This document shows positions 55,204 through 64,000 of a stretch of DNA of 64,000 nt, one piece after another. How positions within the stretch are numbered: position 1 is the first letter of the stretch; each line of letters starts with the position of its first letter. Under the pieces are notes generated by a model. That model was not told the origin of the DNA, ran no database searches, and worked only from the letters and a program-made list of their open reading frames with translations. Both the position numbers and the translations under genes were made by a program. Source of the DNA: Yamagishiella unicocca (lineage: Eukaryota > Chlorophyta > Chlorophyceae > Chlamydomonadales > Volvocaceae); NCBI GenBank assembly GCA_003116995.1, contig BDSL01000030.1, forward strand, positions 620,001-684,000. The letters are read 5' to 3'.

Positions 55204-58200
55204 CTAAGCTCCCGCCTCCCGCTGCGGGGGCTCCTCCGCCAGTCCCAGCGCCATCGCCAGCCCCTCGACCAGCTTGAAGGAGCTGTAACGACTGTCGTAC
55301 TTCATGTCGTACCTGGGCGGCGACAAGCCGTCCGCCCCAGCGGGCGTCGCGGCAGGTTGGAAGTCGGACAGTCGGTGATAGGGCCTCCTTGGTCTGGATA
55401 CGAGGACAGCCCGCTCTCATGCCGTACCGGATACCGGCAATTCCCTTTAAAGCTGGACTGGGCCCCACTGGTCGCGTAAGCCGGAATGAGCACCGCTCCA
55501 AAATCCTAAAACCCTAAACCCCTGAACCACCCAGGCGGGATCGTCGCAGCCCCTCGCAGCCGCTGACTCACCAGAAGTTGACCGCAATGACGTACTGCTG
55601 CTCGTCATCGTCATCGCCCTCGTCGTTGTTGCCCGCCGCCGCTGCCTGCGCTGCCGCGTTCGCAGTCGCCATCCCAATAGCCGCCGGCTCCTGCTCCGTG
55701 CGCTGCTCCACTTGGTGATACCAGATCGCCGGCAGGTACAGCACCTCGCCCGGGCCAACCTGTGGGGGAAGGGGAGCGAGGGCGTGCGGGCCGGTGGACA
55801 GCGGCTCCATGCCGGCTCGTGGCGGTGATGGTGGCTGCGGTAGTAACAGCAGCAGTAGCGGTGGCGGTGGTGGCGGTGATGGTGGCTGCGGTGGTAACAG
55901 CAGTACCGGTGGTGGCGGTGGTGGCGGTCGCGGTGGTGGTGGTGGTGGCAATGGAGTGGTGGCGGTGGTGGTGGTGGCGGTGATGGTGGTGGTGGTGGCG
56001 GTCGCGGTGGTGGTGGTGGTGGTGGTGGCAGTGGAGTGATGGCGGTGGCGGTGATAGTGGTGGTGGTGGTGCGGCCGCTGAACGACGGGTCCGGTGCGGA
56101 ACGGGACCGGCAGCACTCAGTCGTGGAAGCGCCCATCCACCCACCCAATCGGGGGGGGGGGGTTAACCGAGGCTTCTCGTCGCCCACCCACTCAGCCACC
56201 GGGGCGGGTGCCCGCCCACTGGGGGATATTTAGAGGAAGCGTCATATTGGGTCGCCACTGAAAAGTAAAACCGATTAGGAATCCTCTGACACGCCCACTG
56301 TCAGGTGCACTGCTGGGCGCGCACCGCTGATCCAGCTAGTGGGCGGCCAGGCGGGCGGGTAGCGCCAGGAGGACCTCACTCGCGCCTCATGGTAGCGTTG
56401 CACGGTGAGCGACGAAGTGCTCCTGTAACGTGCTCGTGGGTCGTCCAGGCTACACCCCGCCCCCACCCGGCCGCATGCGGAGGACAAGGGAAGGGTATCG
56501 GTTCGCGAGTCTAGGCGGTAGTGAGAGGCGCGCGAGCTCACCTCCACAACGAGCGGTGCGCCGCCGGCTGCGTCCCATGGGTCGTCGCTGCTGCTGGCGC
56601 TGCCGCCGTCACTGCGCGCGTCGTCCTCGGTGGTGGTGGTGGTTCGAGGAAGACCCGTGGTGTTGGCGGTGGCGGCGGTGGTGGTGGTGGTGGTAACGGT
56701 GTCGGTGGTGGTGGCGGTGGTGGTGGTGGTGGTGGTGGTGATGGTGGCGGTGGTGGTGGTGGCGGTGGGGGGGTCTCCTGCCCCTGCCGCGAGCCTCCCA
56801 CTGCGGCTGCTGCAGGAGCCAGCATCCCTGCCGCTGTCTGCTTCTCGTACGCTGGAGCAGTCGCCGTAGAACAGCGGCTGGGCCCGCCTCGCGTCCGGAT
56901 CTGGGTTCGGGTTCGGATTGAGGTTGGGTTTGAGGTTGGGTTTGAGGTTGGGTTTGGGCTGTGTTCGGCTCCAAGGACACGGTGCGTGGTGGGGTGCGGT
57001 GGGGTGCGGTGCGGAGTTTCCGTTGCCACACGCGGCGGCTAGCAAGCAGCGTCGAGTGAACGGAGGCAGGGAGGCAGGGAGGCAGGGAGGCAGGGAGGCA
57101 GGGAGGCAGGGAGGCAGGGAGGCAGGGAGGCAGGGAGGCAGGGAGGCAGGGAGGCAGGGAGGCAGGGAGGCAGGGAGGCAGGGAGGCAGGGAGGCAGGGA
57201 GGCAGGGAGGCAGGGAGGCAGGGAGGCAGGGAGGCAGGGAGGCAGGGAGGCAGGGAGGCAGGGAGGCAGGGAGGCAGGGAGGCAGGGAGGCAGGGAGGCA
57301 GGGAGGCAGGGAGGCAGGGAGGCAGGGAGGGAGGCAGGGAGGCAGGGAGGCAGGGAGGCAGGGAGGCAGGGAGGCAGGGAGGCAGGGAGGCAGGGAGGCA
57401 GGGAGGCAGGGAGGCAGGGAGGCAGGGAGGCAGGGAGGCAGGGAGGCAGGGAGGCAGGGAGGCAGGGAGGCAGGGAGGCAGGGAGGCAGGGAGGCAGGGA
57501 GGCAGGGAGGCAGGGAGGCAGGGAGGCAGGGAGGCAGGGAGGCAGGGAGGCAGGGAGGCAGGGAGGCAGGGAGGCAGGGAGGCAGGCAGAAGACACAACC
57601 CCCCGAGCGGCGCGGCGCACAGCCCGACGTGTACAGGTTTGCCGTGACAAGGCTTCACTACAACAACCCACTGGGTATGTCCCCCCCCAGCATCCCGCCC
57701 CAGCCTCCAGGCAACACGCCACACCTGCGGTCAACCCGTCGGCACGAAACCCACCTTCACCCCCCCTCCCACCGCCTCGCCCCACCCCCACCTTCGACGG
57801 TCAGGTCCACTGCGCTCCACAGCACCTCGTAGCCCGGGTCCTAAGGTGGTGGGTCGGTGGGTCAGTGCGTCGGTCGGGTGGTGCGGTTATTCATTCACAC
57901 AGGAAACCACCAAACCGCCAAACCATGGAGCACTTAAGGAGGAGGCATGGAGGAGGCATGGAGAGGAGGCATGGAGGAGGTATGGAGGAGGCATGGAGGA
58001 GGCATTGAGGAGCACAGCAAGCTGGGGGCACTTAAGGAGGAGGCAGGGAGGACTTAAGGAGGAGGCATGGAGGAGGCATGGAGGAGGCATGGAGGAGCAC
58101 AGCAAGCTGGGGGGCACGTTTCTGGCGGGTGCGCTTCCTTCACCTCGGGGAGCCACGAGATACACCACCGCAGAATGTCCCTCACCCTGCCCCCTCACCC

Positions 58201-61200
58201 CCCGGCACCACCGACCCACCAGCAGCACTGCCACCAGGCGCTCGCCGGCTCCCTCCTCCCCTTCCCTCTCCTCTCCCTCCTCCAGTACGGTGTCGGCGGC
58301 TGGGGAGGCAGCAGCAGCTCCAGGCTGCTGCCGCTGCTTCGGGGCCTCCCGCATCGGCGCCGTGTGTGCGGCTGGGGGGCAGCTGGGGAACTGCACCGCC
58401 TCCGGCTGAGATGTCGCAGCCGGTGCGTCCCCCTCCACACCCGCCCCCGTCACCACTGCCGCGGCAGCAGCCGTCGACGGCGGTAAAGACGACGACGATG
58501 GCGGCGGCGGCGGCGGCGGCGACAGTTTGGAGCCGGCGCGGCGGACGCACGGCGCGCCGCCGGGCTGCGGAGATACCTCGCCGTACGACATGCCCGGCAG
58601 CACGGCGCGGCGCGGCATGTACGACGCGGCCGGGCAGCGCACCAGGTACATGCGGTACGCGTCGCACGGCGGCAGCAGCGTGAAGATCTTGGTTCCGCGG
58701 ATGACGGCGTAGAGGTTCTCGTAGTGATCTGCGCGCCGTACAAATGTACGGCATCAGGATGCGGGCTTGGGGTTGTCCGCGGTGTTTGGGGGAGCGTGGG
58801 GGCGGACCCAGCTTTGCCGGCGCTAGTTAGCGGCGGGGCCGGGTGTCGCGGCAGAGGACGAGGGCAGCAGCAGCAGCAGCACGTGGGCCCCTGCATGGAG
58901 CCCAGCTCCACGCCGCCGCACAGAGCCAGCACCCGCCGCAACGCGACGCGCCAGCCGCCCCACTGCACAAACCGAGTGGGTCCGCCCCCCCTCCTTGACT
59001 CCCTCCCTCCATCCCCCCCCTCCACTCCCTCCCGCCACCCCCCAGGGCGCAGACCTTTATGGAAGGAGGTGGCGCTCCGCTCGTCACCGATCCAGATGTT
59101 GGTGGCCTGTTGGTGGCCCGCCCGATAGCGGGCGGCAAATGGGTCGTTGGGTCGTTGGATCGTTGGGTCGTTGGGTCGTTGGATGGATGCGTCGGTGGGT
59201 CAGTTGCCGGGTCAGCCCTCCACAACCCGCGACTCCTACCTCCTGCGTGCCTGCCTGCCTGCTCCCGGTAGGGCCCCTCCTCCCGGCCCACCCACCCACC
59301 CACCCACCCACCCACCCACCCGGTTAGCCTAACGAGTCTCCTAATCCGCAACGCACGCCACGGACTCCAAAGCACTTGTATTCGCAGCCGCAGCAGCCGC
59401 GCCGCACAGCAGCCCGTGCCCTCCCCTCCTGACCCCCGCCTCCTGTCCCCGTGGATTGTCGGCCGTGGATTCGCGGATATACTTTACCCGTCCCCTCCTG
59501 TCCCCCGTCCCCTCCTGTCCCCCCTCCCCTCCTGTCCCCCTCCCCTCCTGTCCCCCTCCCCTCCTGTCCCCCTCCCCTCCTGACTACCCCCCAGGCCCCT
59601 GTGGGTCACCTCGGGCGGCCCGCCAAACACCTGCTCCGCCCAGGGCAGCCCGGGCCTTATGTCCCCGAGCAGCAGCCCCAGCTCCTCACTCAGGTTGCTG
59701 TTCTGATGCTGCGGGGCGGATGGGGTTGGGGGAGCTGGGGTGAGTCGCCGGAGGGGGAGCGCCACGGGTGCGGCAGTGGGCCGGCGCACGATACCTACCC
59801 GCATCGCCGTACCTGCATGTACGGCACCTCCCGCGGCGCCGCCGGGGCCCCGGGCTGCTCCGCCGCCCGCCGCTCCCGACGTCGGGTCTCCTGCGGGCGT
59901 GTCACGGTGGGGGGGAGGTGCGGCGTGTGGTGCGGTGGGGCTGGGCCGGGGGGGGGGGAGTTGAAAAAAGGGAGGCGGCATCTGTATGCGAAGTGCGGCA
60001 GGGTCAAGGGGGCCCCACCCGGGGGCAGTGACAGGTCCAGCCTGCCGCCCCGCAGCCCGAGCAGCAGCTGCTGGCGGCCCAGTGCGCACCTTCATGAGGC
60101 GGAAGAAGTCCGCCAGCGTCATGCGGCGCTCGCGGGGAGTCACGAACCAGCGGCCAGGGGCGCCGGTGGCGGGGTCGGCTGAGGGGCGAGCGGAGGGGGG
60201 TGCGGAGGGTGCGGGGAGGGTGGGTTGCGAGGAAAACCCGTGTCCGTGTAAGAAAAGCCGTGTGTGTGACCGTAGGGTGGGTGCGGAAGGTACGGGGAGG
60301 GTGGGTGCGGAGGGTACGGGGAGGGTGGGTGCGGAAGGTACGGGGAGGGTGGGTGCGGAAGGTACGGGGAGGGTGGGTGCGGAAGGTACGGGGAGGGTGG
60401 GTGCGGGGGGTGAGGTGGTCAGGCGGGAGGGCGGGGTTCGACCAGACCTCGTGGGTGGAGGGGGAACGGACGACGGAGGAAAAGCTGCCCGAGTTGACGG
60501 GTGGCGCGTATTCGCAGCCCGAGGTGCGGGTCCTGGACTATCGCTCGGGCCCCCCCCTGGCATACGGGGGCAGAGGCGGGCTTACGGAACCCGACGTTGG
60601 TCCCGCTTCGTCCGCTCCTCCCACCAACTGCCGCTGCCGTCGACCCCTCGACGCGGACCTGCCTCCGCAACTTGAAACCAACCCACCACACCCAACCTAC
60701 CAACGGTCGTGACCGCATCCCCTCTTCCGTTGGGCGTTACGTCAACTGTCACAACTGCCTTCCCAGCCGGGTGCGCTGCCAGGTACCGCTCGCCCCACAG
60801 CCGGCTGGCGCGCCACGAGTCGATAGCACCTGGGGTTGGGGTTGGGGGGTTACAAGTAAAGAACCGGTAACTCGACTGGGGAAATGTAGTTGGGGGTGAG
60901 GGGGGGTTGGCATAAAGACCGGTTACACGACATAGGTATAATAGCTGGGTGGGTGGGGGAGTGGGGGCGGGGAACTCGGTTACACGACATAGGAGAAGGG
61001 CGAGAAGGGCGAGAAAAACTGGTGGTGGGGTGGAGGGTGGAGGTGGATGCGGTGATGGGGGGCAAGCAGGGGAGGGAGAGCGGGCGCGGATTGGGTTTGC
61101 AGCAGCAGTGGGCAGCTAGGGCGCGGGTCGTGCGAGAGGGTAGCGGGAAGGCGGTCGGGCATGCCGGTGCATTCCCGGGTAGTGAAGCGACCGAAGGATT

Positions 61201-62326
61201 GGATCTCTATCCACCCTGTTCCCCCCAAGTCTTCTCACACCCTCCGCAACCGCCCCCGTCCACCTGCCCTACCCGACCTACTTCTACAACCTCAACCTCC
61301 GTCCTCCAACTAGCTCTCTCCCCCTCTACTACATTTGTTAGCACATGGGTTGCCTCCCCAACCTTTCCCTCTTCCTCCTTTGTTAGCACATGGGTTGCCT
61401 CGCCACCCTCCTCCTCTTTCTCCTTTGTTAGCACACAGGTTGCCTCGCCACCCTCCTCCTCCCCCACCCACCTGTGATGACCACCGGCTTGTTCCGCTGC
61501 ACGTATTCGGTGGCGAAGCGCAGCGGGGTCATCAGCCGCAGCGGCACCCGGTCCACGGAGCGACCCACATCCAGGTCTGGGGAGGGGAAGAGGACCGTGT
61601 GTGTATTGGGAGGTGCGGGAGGGGAAGAGGACCGTGTGTGTATTGGGAGGTGCGGGAGGGGAAGAGGACCGTGTGTGTATTGGGAGGTGCGGGAGGGGAA
61701 GAGGACCGTGTGTGTATTGGGAGGTGCGGGAGGGGAAGAGGACCGTGTGTGTATTGGGAGGTGCGGGGGGGGGAGCCCGGGGAACAGGCGGGAGGTAAGA
61801 CCCAATCAAACCCGTGCACCGCAGCGATCAGCGCCGAGCCCTATGCCCCGCTTCGTCGGAAAAAACTCCGCGCTGTGCCCACAGCGCGTGCTGCCGTACT
61901 GCCGTGCTGCCGTACTGTCATCAGCGCCAGATCGCTCCTCTTTCCAGTCGGGGTGTCGCCGGTCGGCCGCGGCCGTCAGTGCGCCTGAATGCGACAACCG
62001 CCCCTTCCCCGGAGCGTAGCTCCGAAGAACCCCTCTCTTCTGGGCTGCTGTGACCCAGATCACTCTAGTCTACCCTTACCGCCATCAAGCACCAACGCTG
62101 CTGCATTCTGCCACCCTCGCAGGCTTTAGCGGCCGTTGCAGCTGCAGAATCCGGATTCACGTACCCGCTTCCCTCGAACCAGTGAGATAGCGCGGTGCTT
62201 AACCTTGGTACGCTCACCTCTGAGCTCTCGAGACGCGCCTTGCAAGAGCTGGAGGACTTTGCCTCCAGGAATGCTTCCGGGTGTAGGAGCCGCTGCGCTC
62301 GCCGCCACAGCGTCCCCTGGCGCCAT
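55204..62326 (-). CDS. JMJD7: JMJD7-type JmjC 2-oxoglutarate/Fe(II) oxygenase
   Basis: Exons (5' to 3'): 62326-62218, 61576-61472, 60829-60701, 60178-60090, 59890-59813, 59708-59610, 59106-59055, 58728-58199 (alternative end 58220), 57840-57792, 56900-56542, 55759-55572, 55312-55204; about 631 aa against 316 in human JMJD7. Blocks match JMJD7 in order: [90 protein letters not shown] split over two exons, GPGEVLYLPAIWYHQVEQ and AVNFWYDMKYDSRYSSFKLVEG. Iron ligands appear intact: H219 and D221 (HKD) and H548 (WYH); the 2-oxoglutarate lysine (GTKIF) is present. Human JMJD7 is a (3S)-lysyl hydroxylase of DRG GTPases and has reported histone-tail peptidase activity. The extra length is low-complexity insertion inside the JmjC fold (exons 8, 10 and 11). 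Exon 10 contains a Thr-rich tract that includes a dispersed repeat. Confidence 0.92.
55502..55525. repeat. Interstitial telomere-like motif (CCTAAAACCCTAAACCCC)
   Basis: On the other strand this reads as TTTAGGG/TTTTAGGG units, the telomere unit of plants and Chlamydomonas respectively. It lies in the last JMJD7 intron. A similar motif is at 37854-37872 in hydrolase intron 12. Confidence 0.7.
55814..56078. repeat. GGTGGC/GGT-rich tract in a JMJD7 intron
   Basis: About 260 bases of GGT and GGC triplets in the intron between exons 10 and 11. It creates long Pro, His and Thr frames that should not be taken as coding. Confidence 0.85.
56642..56660 (+). repeat. Family A repeat inside JMJD7 exon 10
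   Basis: GTTCGAGGAAGACCCGTGG is identical to the core of the intronic copies, but here lies in a segment whose frame is open and in phase with both neighbouring exons. On the coding strand it reads TGLPRTT. Either the repeat has been exonised or a hidden intron lies here. Confidence 0.75.
57058..57584. repeat. GGCAGGGA octamer minisatellite in JMJD7 intron 9
   Basis: About 66 almost perfect copies of the octamer GGCAGGGA, with one register shift near 57330. It lies in the intron between exon 57840-57792 and exon 56900-56542. Because 8 is not a multiple of 3, the array is open in all frames and yields spurious frames of 250-370 codons. Confidence 0.98.
57930..58100. repeat. GGAGGCATGGA tandem repeat in JMJD7 intron 8
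   Basis: Imperfect 11-bp units of GGAGGCATGGA are arranged in a longer unit with GAGCACAGCAAGCTGGGGG. They lie in the intron between exons 8 and 9. The repeat leaves the exon 8 end hard to define by homology. Confidence 0.85.
59148..59190. repeat. GGGTCGTT tandem repeat in JMJD7 intron 6
   Basis: About five imperfect octamer-like units (GGGTCGTT and GGATCGTT), a few bases upstream of exon 7 in transcript order. Confidence 0.8.
59283..59321. repeat. (CCCA)n microsatellite in JMJD7 intron 6
   Basis: About nine CCCA tetramers, nearly perfect. Confidence 0.95.
59450..59475 (-). repeat. Dispersed intronic repeat family C, copy in JMJD7 intron 6
   Basis: GGCCGTGGATTCGCGGAT is the reverse complement of the core seen in the RimM and hydrolase introns. 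In transcript orientation it matches the hydrolase intron 8 copy. Confidence 0.8.
59488..59582. repeat. CCCCTCCTGTCCCCC tandem repeat in JMJD7 intron 6
   Basis: Six or so 15-17 bp pyrimidine units lying just past the donor of exon 6 in transcript order. Confidence 0.88.
60277..60410. repeat. 24-bp GGTACGGGGAGGGTGGGTGC tandem repeat in JMJD7 intron 3
   Basis: Five to six near-identical 24-bp units. A family A-like copy (GAGGAAAACCCGTG) lies next to it at 60233-60250. Confidence 0.92.
61330..61465. repeat. Three ~45-bp units (TTTGTTAGCACATGGGTTGC) in JMJD7 intron 2
   Basis: Three imperfect copies, each starting TTTGTTAGCACAYRGGTTGC and followed by a CCTCC-rich pyrimidine stretch. Confidence 0.88.
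61583..61770. repeat. Five 37-bp tandem units in JMJD7 intron 1
   Basis: Five perfect or near-perfect 37-bp units, each with GAGGACCGTGTGTGTATTGG. The units are contiguous with no spacers, so this is a minisatellite and not a CRISPR array. It lies immediately upstream of exon 2 in transcript order. Confidence 0.95.
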
Positions 62327-62799
62327 GGCCTAATCGGGCTCTTAACGATACCTACGCCTCAGTTATGAAAGCTTCGATTCTGATCTTGCTAGCATTGTGC
62401 CGTATCCCTTTCAACCAGCAGCAGGCTGCCCCGAAACGACATCAGTCGGTGTCTATGCAAAAGGAGAGCGCCGCGGTAAATTTAAACGCATGTTGCTTGA
62501 TGTTTTTTGGTTTTGATGTAATGTGGGTCTCAACGCAGGCGCATGCGGATTGGTTATTGTTCGAGCGGGAACCGACTGGAACTGCCGTGACATATGCCCC
62601 GGGCTAATAGTTCGTAACGATGGGTGGTAAGAGTGAAGTAACGTTTATACTGTCATCGTCCTAGTACCGGCGCCGTGCTGGCTTGCCTTTGCTGACAGTC
62701 CTTACTATAGCTAAATTCTCAGGCTCTCGGCACCTGAGTTTGCAATCCTCCGTTAATATCACTAGTAAGCAGCACTACCAGGTGTTGAAGTGCGGTAGC
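62327..62799. promoter_or_regulatory. Bidirectional promoter region between JMJD7 (-) and the DUF1963 gene (+)
   Basis: 473 bases between divergent start codons, more AT-rich than either gene body. It must hold both promoters and 5' leaders. No in-frame ATG precedes 62800 in the open stretch of the downstream frame. Confidence 0.65.
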
Positions 62800-63941
62800 A
62801 TGGGTCGACCGTTCATTCTCTACAGCGAAGAGCCGAGCGGCCAAAGTGGATCCCCTAGCAGCTGCAATTATCACTCCTACGACCTGTGGCTAGAGGCTGC
62901 TCGCAAACTCCTGGAGGACGACATTCCAGACAGTGCCGGGCCCGCCGTCACAGCGATCTTGGAGTACATATTCTCCAAACGCTGCGTTGCCTTCTGGCCC
63001 TACTGCGAACCTGCCCCTGCCGGAGGATTGGGGTTGCTGGAGAGCAAGATAGGGGGAGTGCCATATCTCCTGCCCACCGAGTCCTGGCCGAGCAATAACG
63101 ACACGGGCTTGTGCCACCTCTGGCAGCTCCGCGTAAGCGAGCTGCCGGCCGCCGTGCAACAAGCTTTGGGGTACAGCAGGGGGCTGATGCAAGTCTTCTT
63201 TTCGGAACCGCGGAATGAGGAGGATGGTGAGCTGGGGGCGCAAGGGGGTCAGAGCGGGGAGTGGCGACCAGACCCGGTAGAGGGGGAGAAATGCGTCTTG
63301 GGCTACCGGTATGGCCGTGTCCAAGGAGATTCTGGACAGAAGGATAACCACCCAGGAGCCTCCTTTCGCTTCTCCATCCCTTTTCCCCTCCCCGAACTCT
63401 TTCTTCCCCAAACCCCATCCTAGCCCAACACCCCACTCCGCGTCACTCTGCCAATGCCAACCCCTCCCTTTCCAACCATCTTGACATCCTCTGGCCCCAG
63501 CCGCGCCCACCTCTGCAAGCCGTTCCCATTTTCCTTGCCGCTCCCCCCCGTGGCGCACCTCCACATGCGCCCCATGTCCTTCCAGTGCCGACCATCCTGG
63601 CTCCTGTCGACCCCTCTTTCCCTTCGCAATTGCCGACCCCTCACGTCACCCAGTGCGGCTGCCGACCCCTCACGTCCGTTGCCGACCCCTCACGTCACCC
63701 GGTGCGGCTCCTCTCCCCCCTCCCAGGCAAATGGCACCTGGTGCGGGTGCTGGATGACGACCAGCTGGTGCACCGGGACAGGTCCGAAATCGAGCTGGGG
63801 AAGGACGCGGTCCTGCTGGAGGAGAGCCGCGTCACGTCGTACACCTTTGCGTACGACTTCCCTTGCGCTGAGGAAGTGCTGGAAGAGCTGCCGGACGACA
63901 TGGACCAGCATCTGGCGGCGGTGGTGCTTGAATCCCTGCGG
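62800..63941 (+). CDS. DUF1963 (YwqG-like) domain protein, 5' part only
   Basis: Two exons are visible, 62800-63226 and 63727-63941, and a donor (GTGGGT) at 63942 shows that the gene continues beyond the window. The protein starts MGRPFILYSEEPSG. At about residue 90 it contains the signature of the DUF1963/YwqG family: ESKIGGVPYLLPTESWP, then CHLWQLRVSELPAAV and GLMQVFFSE. The second exon gives GKWHLVRVLDDDQLVHR and an acidic helix. Bacterial YwqG has a known fold but no firmly established function, and none is proposed here. The ATG at 62800 is the first in the open frame. The intron phase (1) is consistent across the join. Confidence 0.83.
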
Positions 63942-64000
63942 GTGGGTGGGAGGTGGGGTGGATCGTGTTGGGGGGGGGGGGCAGGGGTTGGGGGGTTGGT

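Noticed and set aside
56609..57832. Open frames of 250-370 codons with LPASLPPC or GREAGRQGG repeats across the octamer array
   Set aside because: An 8-bp unit is open in all frames when one frame lacks a stop. The frames lie in a JMJD7 intron whose flanking exons are supported by homology and phase.
61583..61770. Regular 37-bp repeats resembling CRISPR repeats in length
   Set aside because: The units are contiguous without spacers, lie in an intron of a eukaryotic gene, and have no cas genes nearby.

Overview
The window looks like nuclear DNA of a volvocine green alga (Chlamydomonas/Volvox group). Coding sequence is very GC-rich. Genes are split by many short GT-AG introns full of simple repeats. 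Proteins carry long Ala, Gly, Gln and Ser runs. TGTAA polyadenylation motifs follow some genes. One gene is a receptor cyclase with a bacterial-type solute-binding ectodomain, an architecture known from these algae. I saw no prokaryotic operon, CRISPR array, rRNA or tRNA. The species assignment is inference.

Layout, left to right. 1-181 (+): the last codons of a cyclase-like gene running in from the left. 182-4013: intergenic between two convergent cyclase genes whose ends are near-identical inverted copies. 4014-19554 (-): a giant receptor-type class III nucleotide cyclase (17 exons, about 3,560 aa) with solute-binding ectodomain, one membrane helix and two cyclase domains. 19555-22229: intergenic. 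22440-26431 (-): plastid-type RimM ribosome maturation factor (8 exons). 26997-29603 (+): the nucleoporin SEH1 (5 exons), divergent from RimM. 30031-53166 (+): a USP9X/USP24/USP34-type giant ubiquitin hydrolase (32 exons, about 3,107 aa). 55204-62326 (-): a JMJD7-type JmjC oxygenase (12 exons), tail-to-tail with the hydrolase. 62800 to beyond the window (+): a DUF1963 (YwqG-like) protein, divergent from JMJD7.

Exon models were built by hand by joining reading frames across GT/AG sites with matching phase. Each of the five complete genes gives an uninterrupted frame from start to stop. Less certain are the cyclase N-terminus, the 37-bp first intron of the hydrolase and the end of JMJD7 exon 8.

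The genes do not form one pathway; they are mostly housekeeping functions (plastid ribosome maturation, nuclear pore, deubiquitination, lysyl hydroxylation) beside a lineage-specific signalling receptor. The most unusual features are short repeat families shared between introns of three different genes, often at intron ends in inverted orientation (candidate introner-like elements); the inverted duplication of the cyclase 3' end; the loss of key catalytic residues in both cyclase domains; and one of the dispersed repeats apparently exonised inside the JmjC gene.
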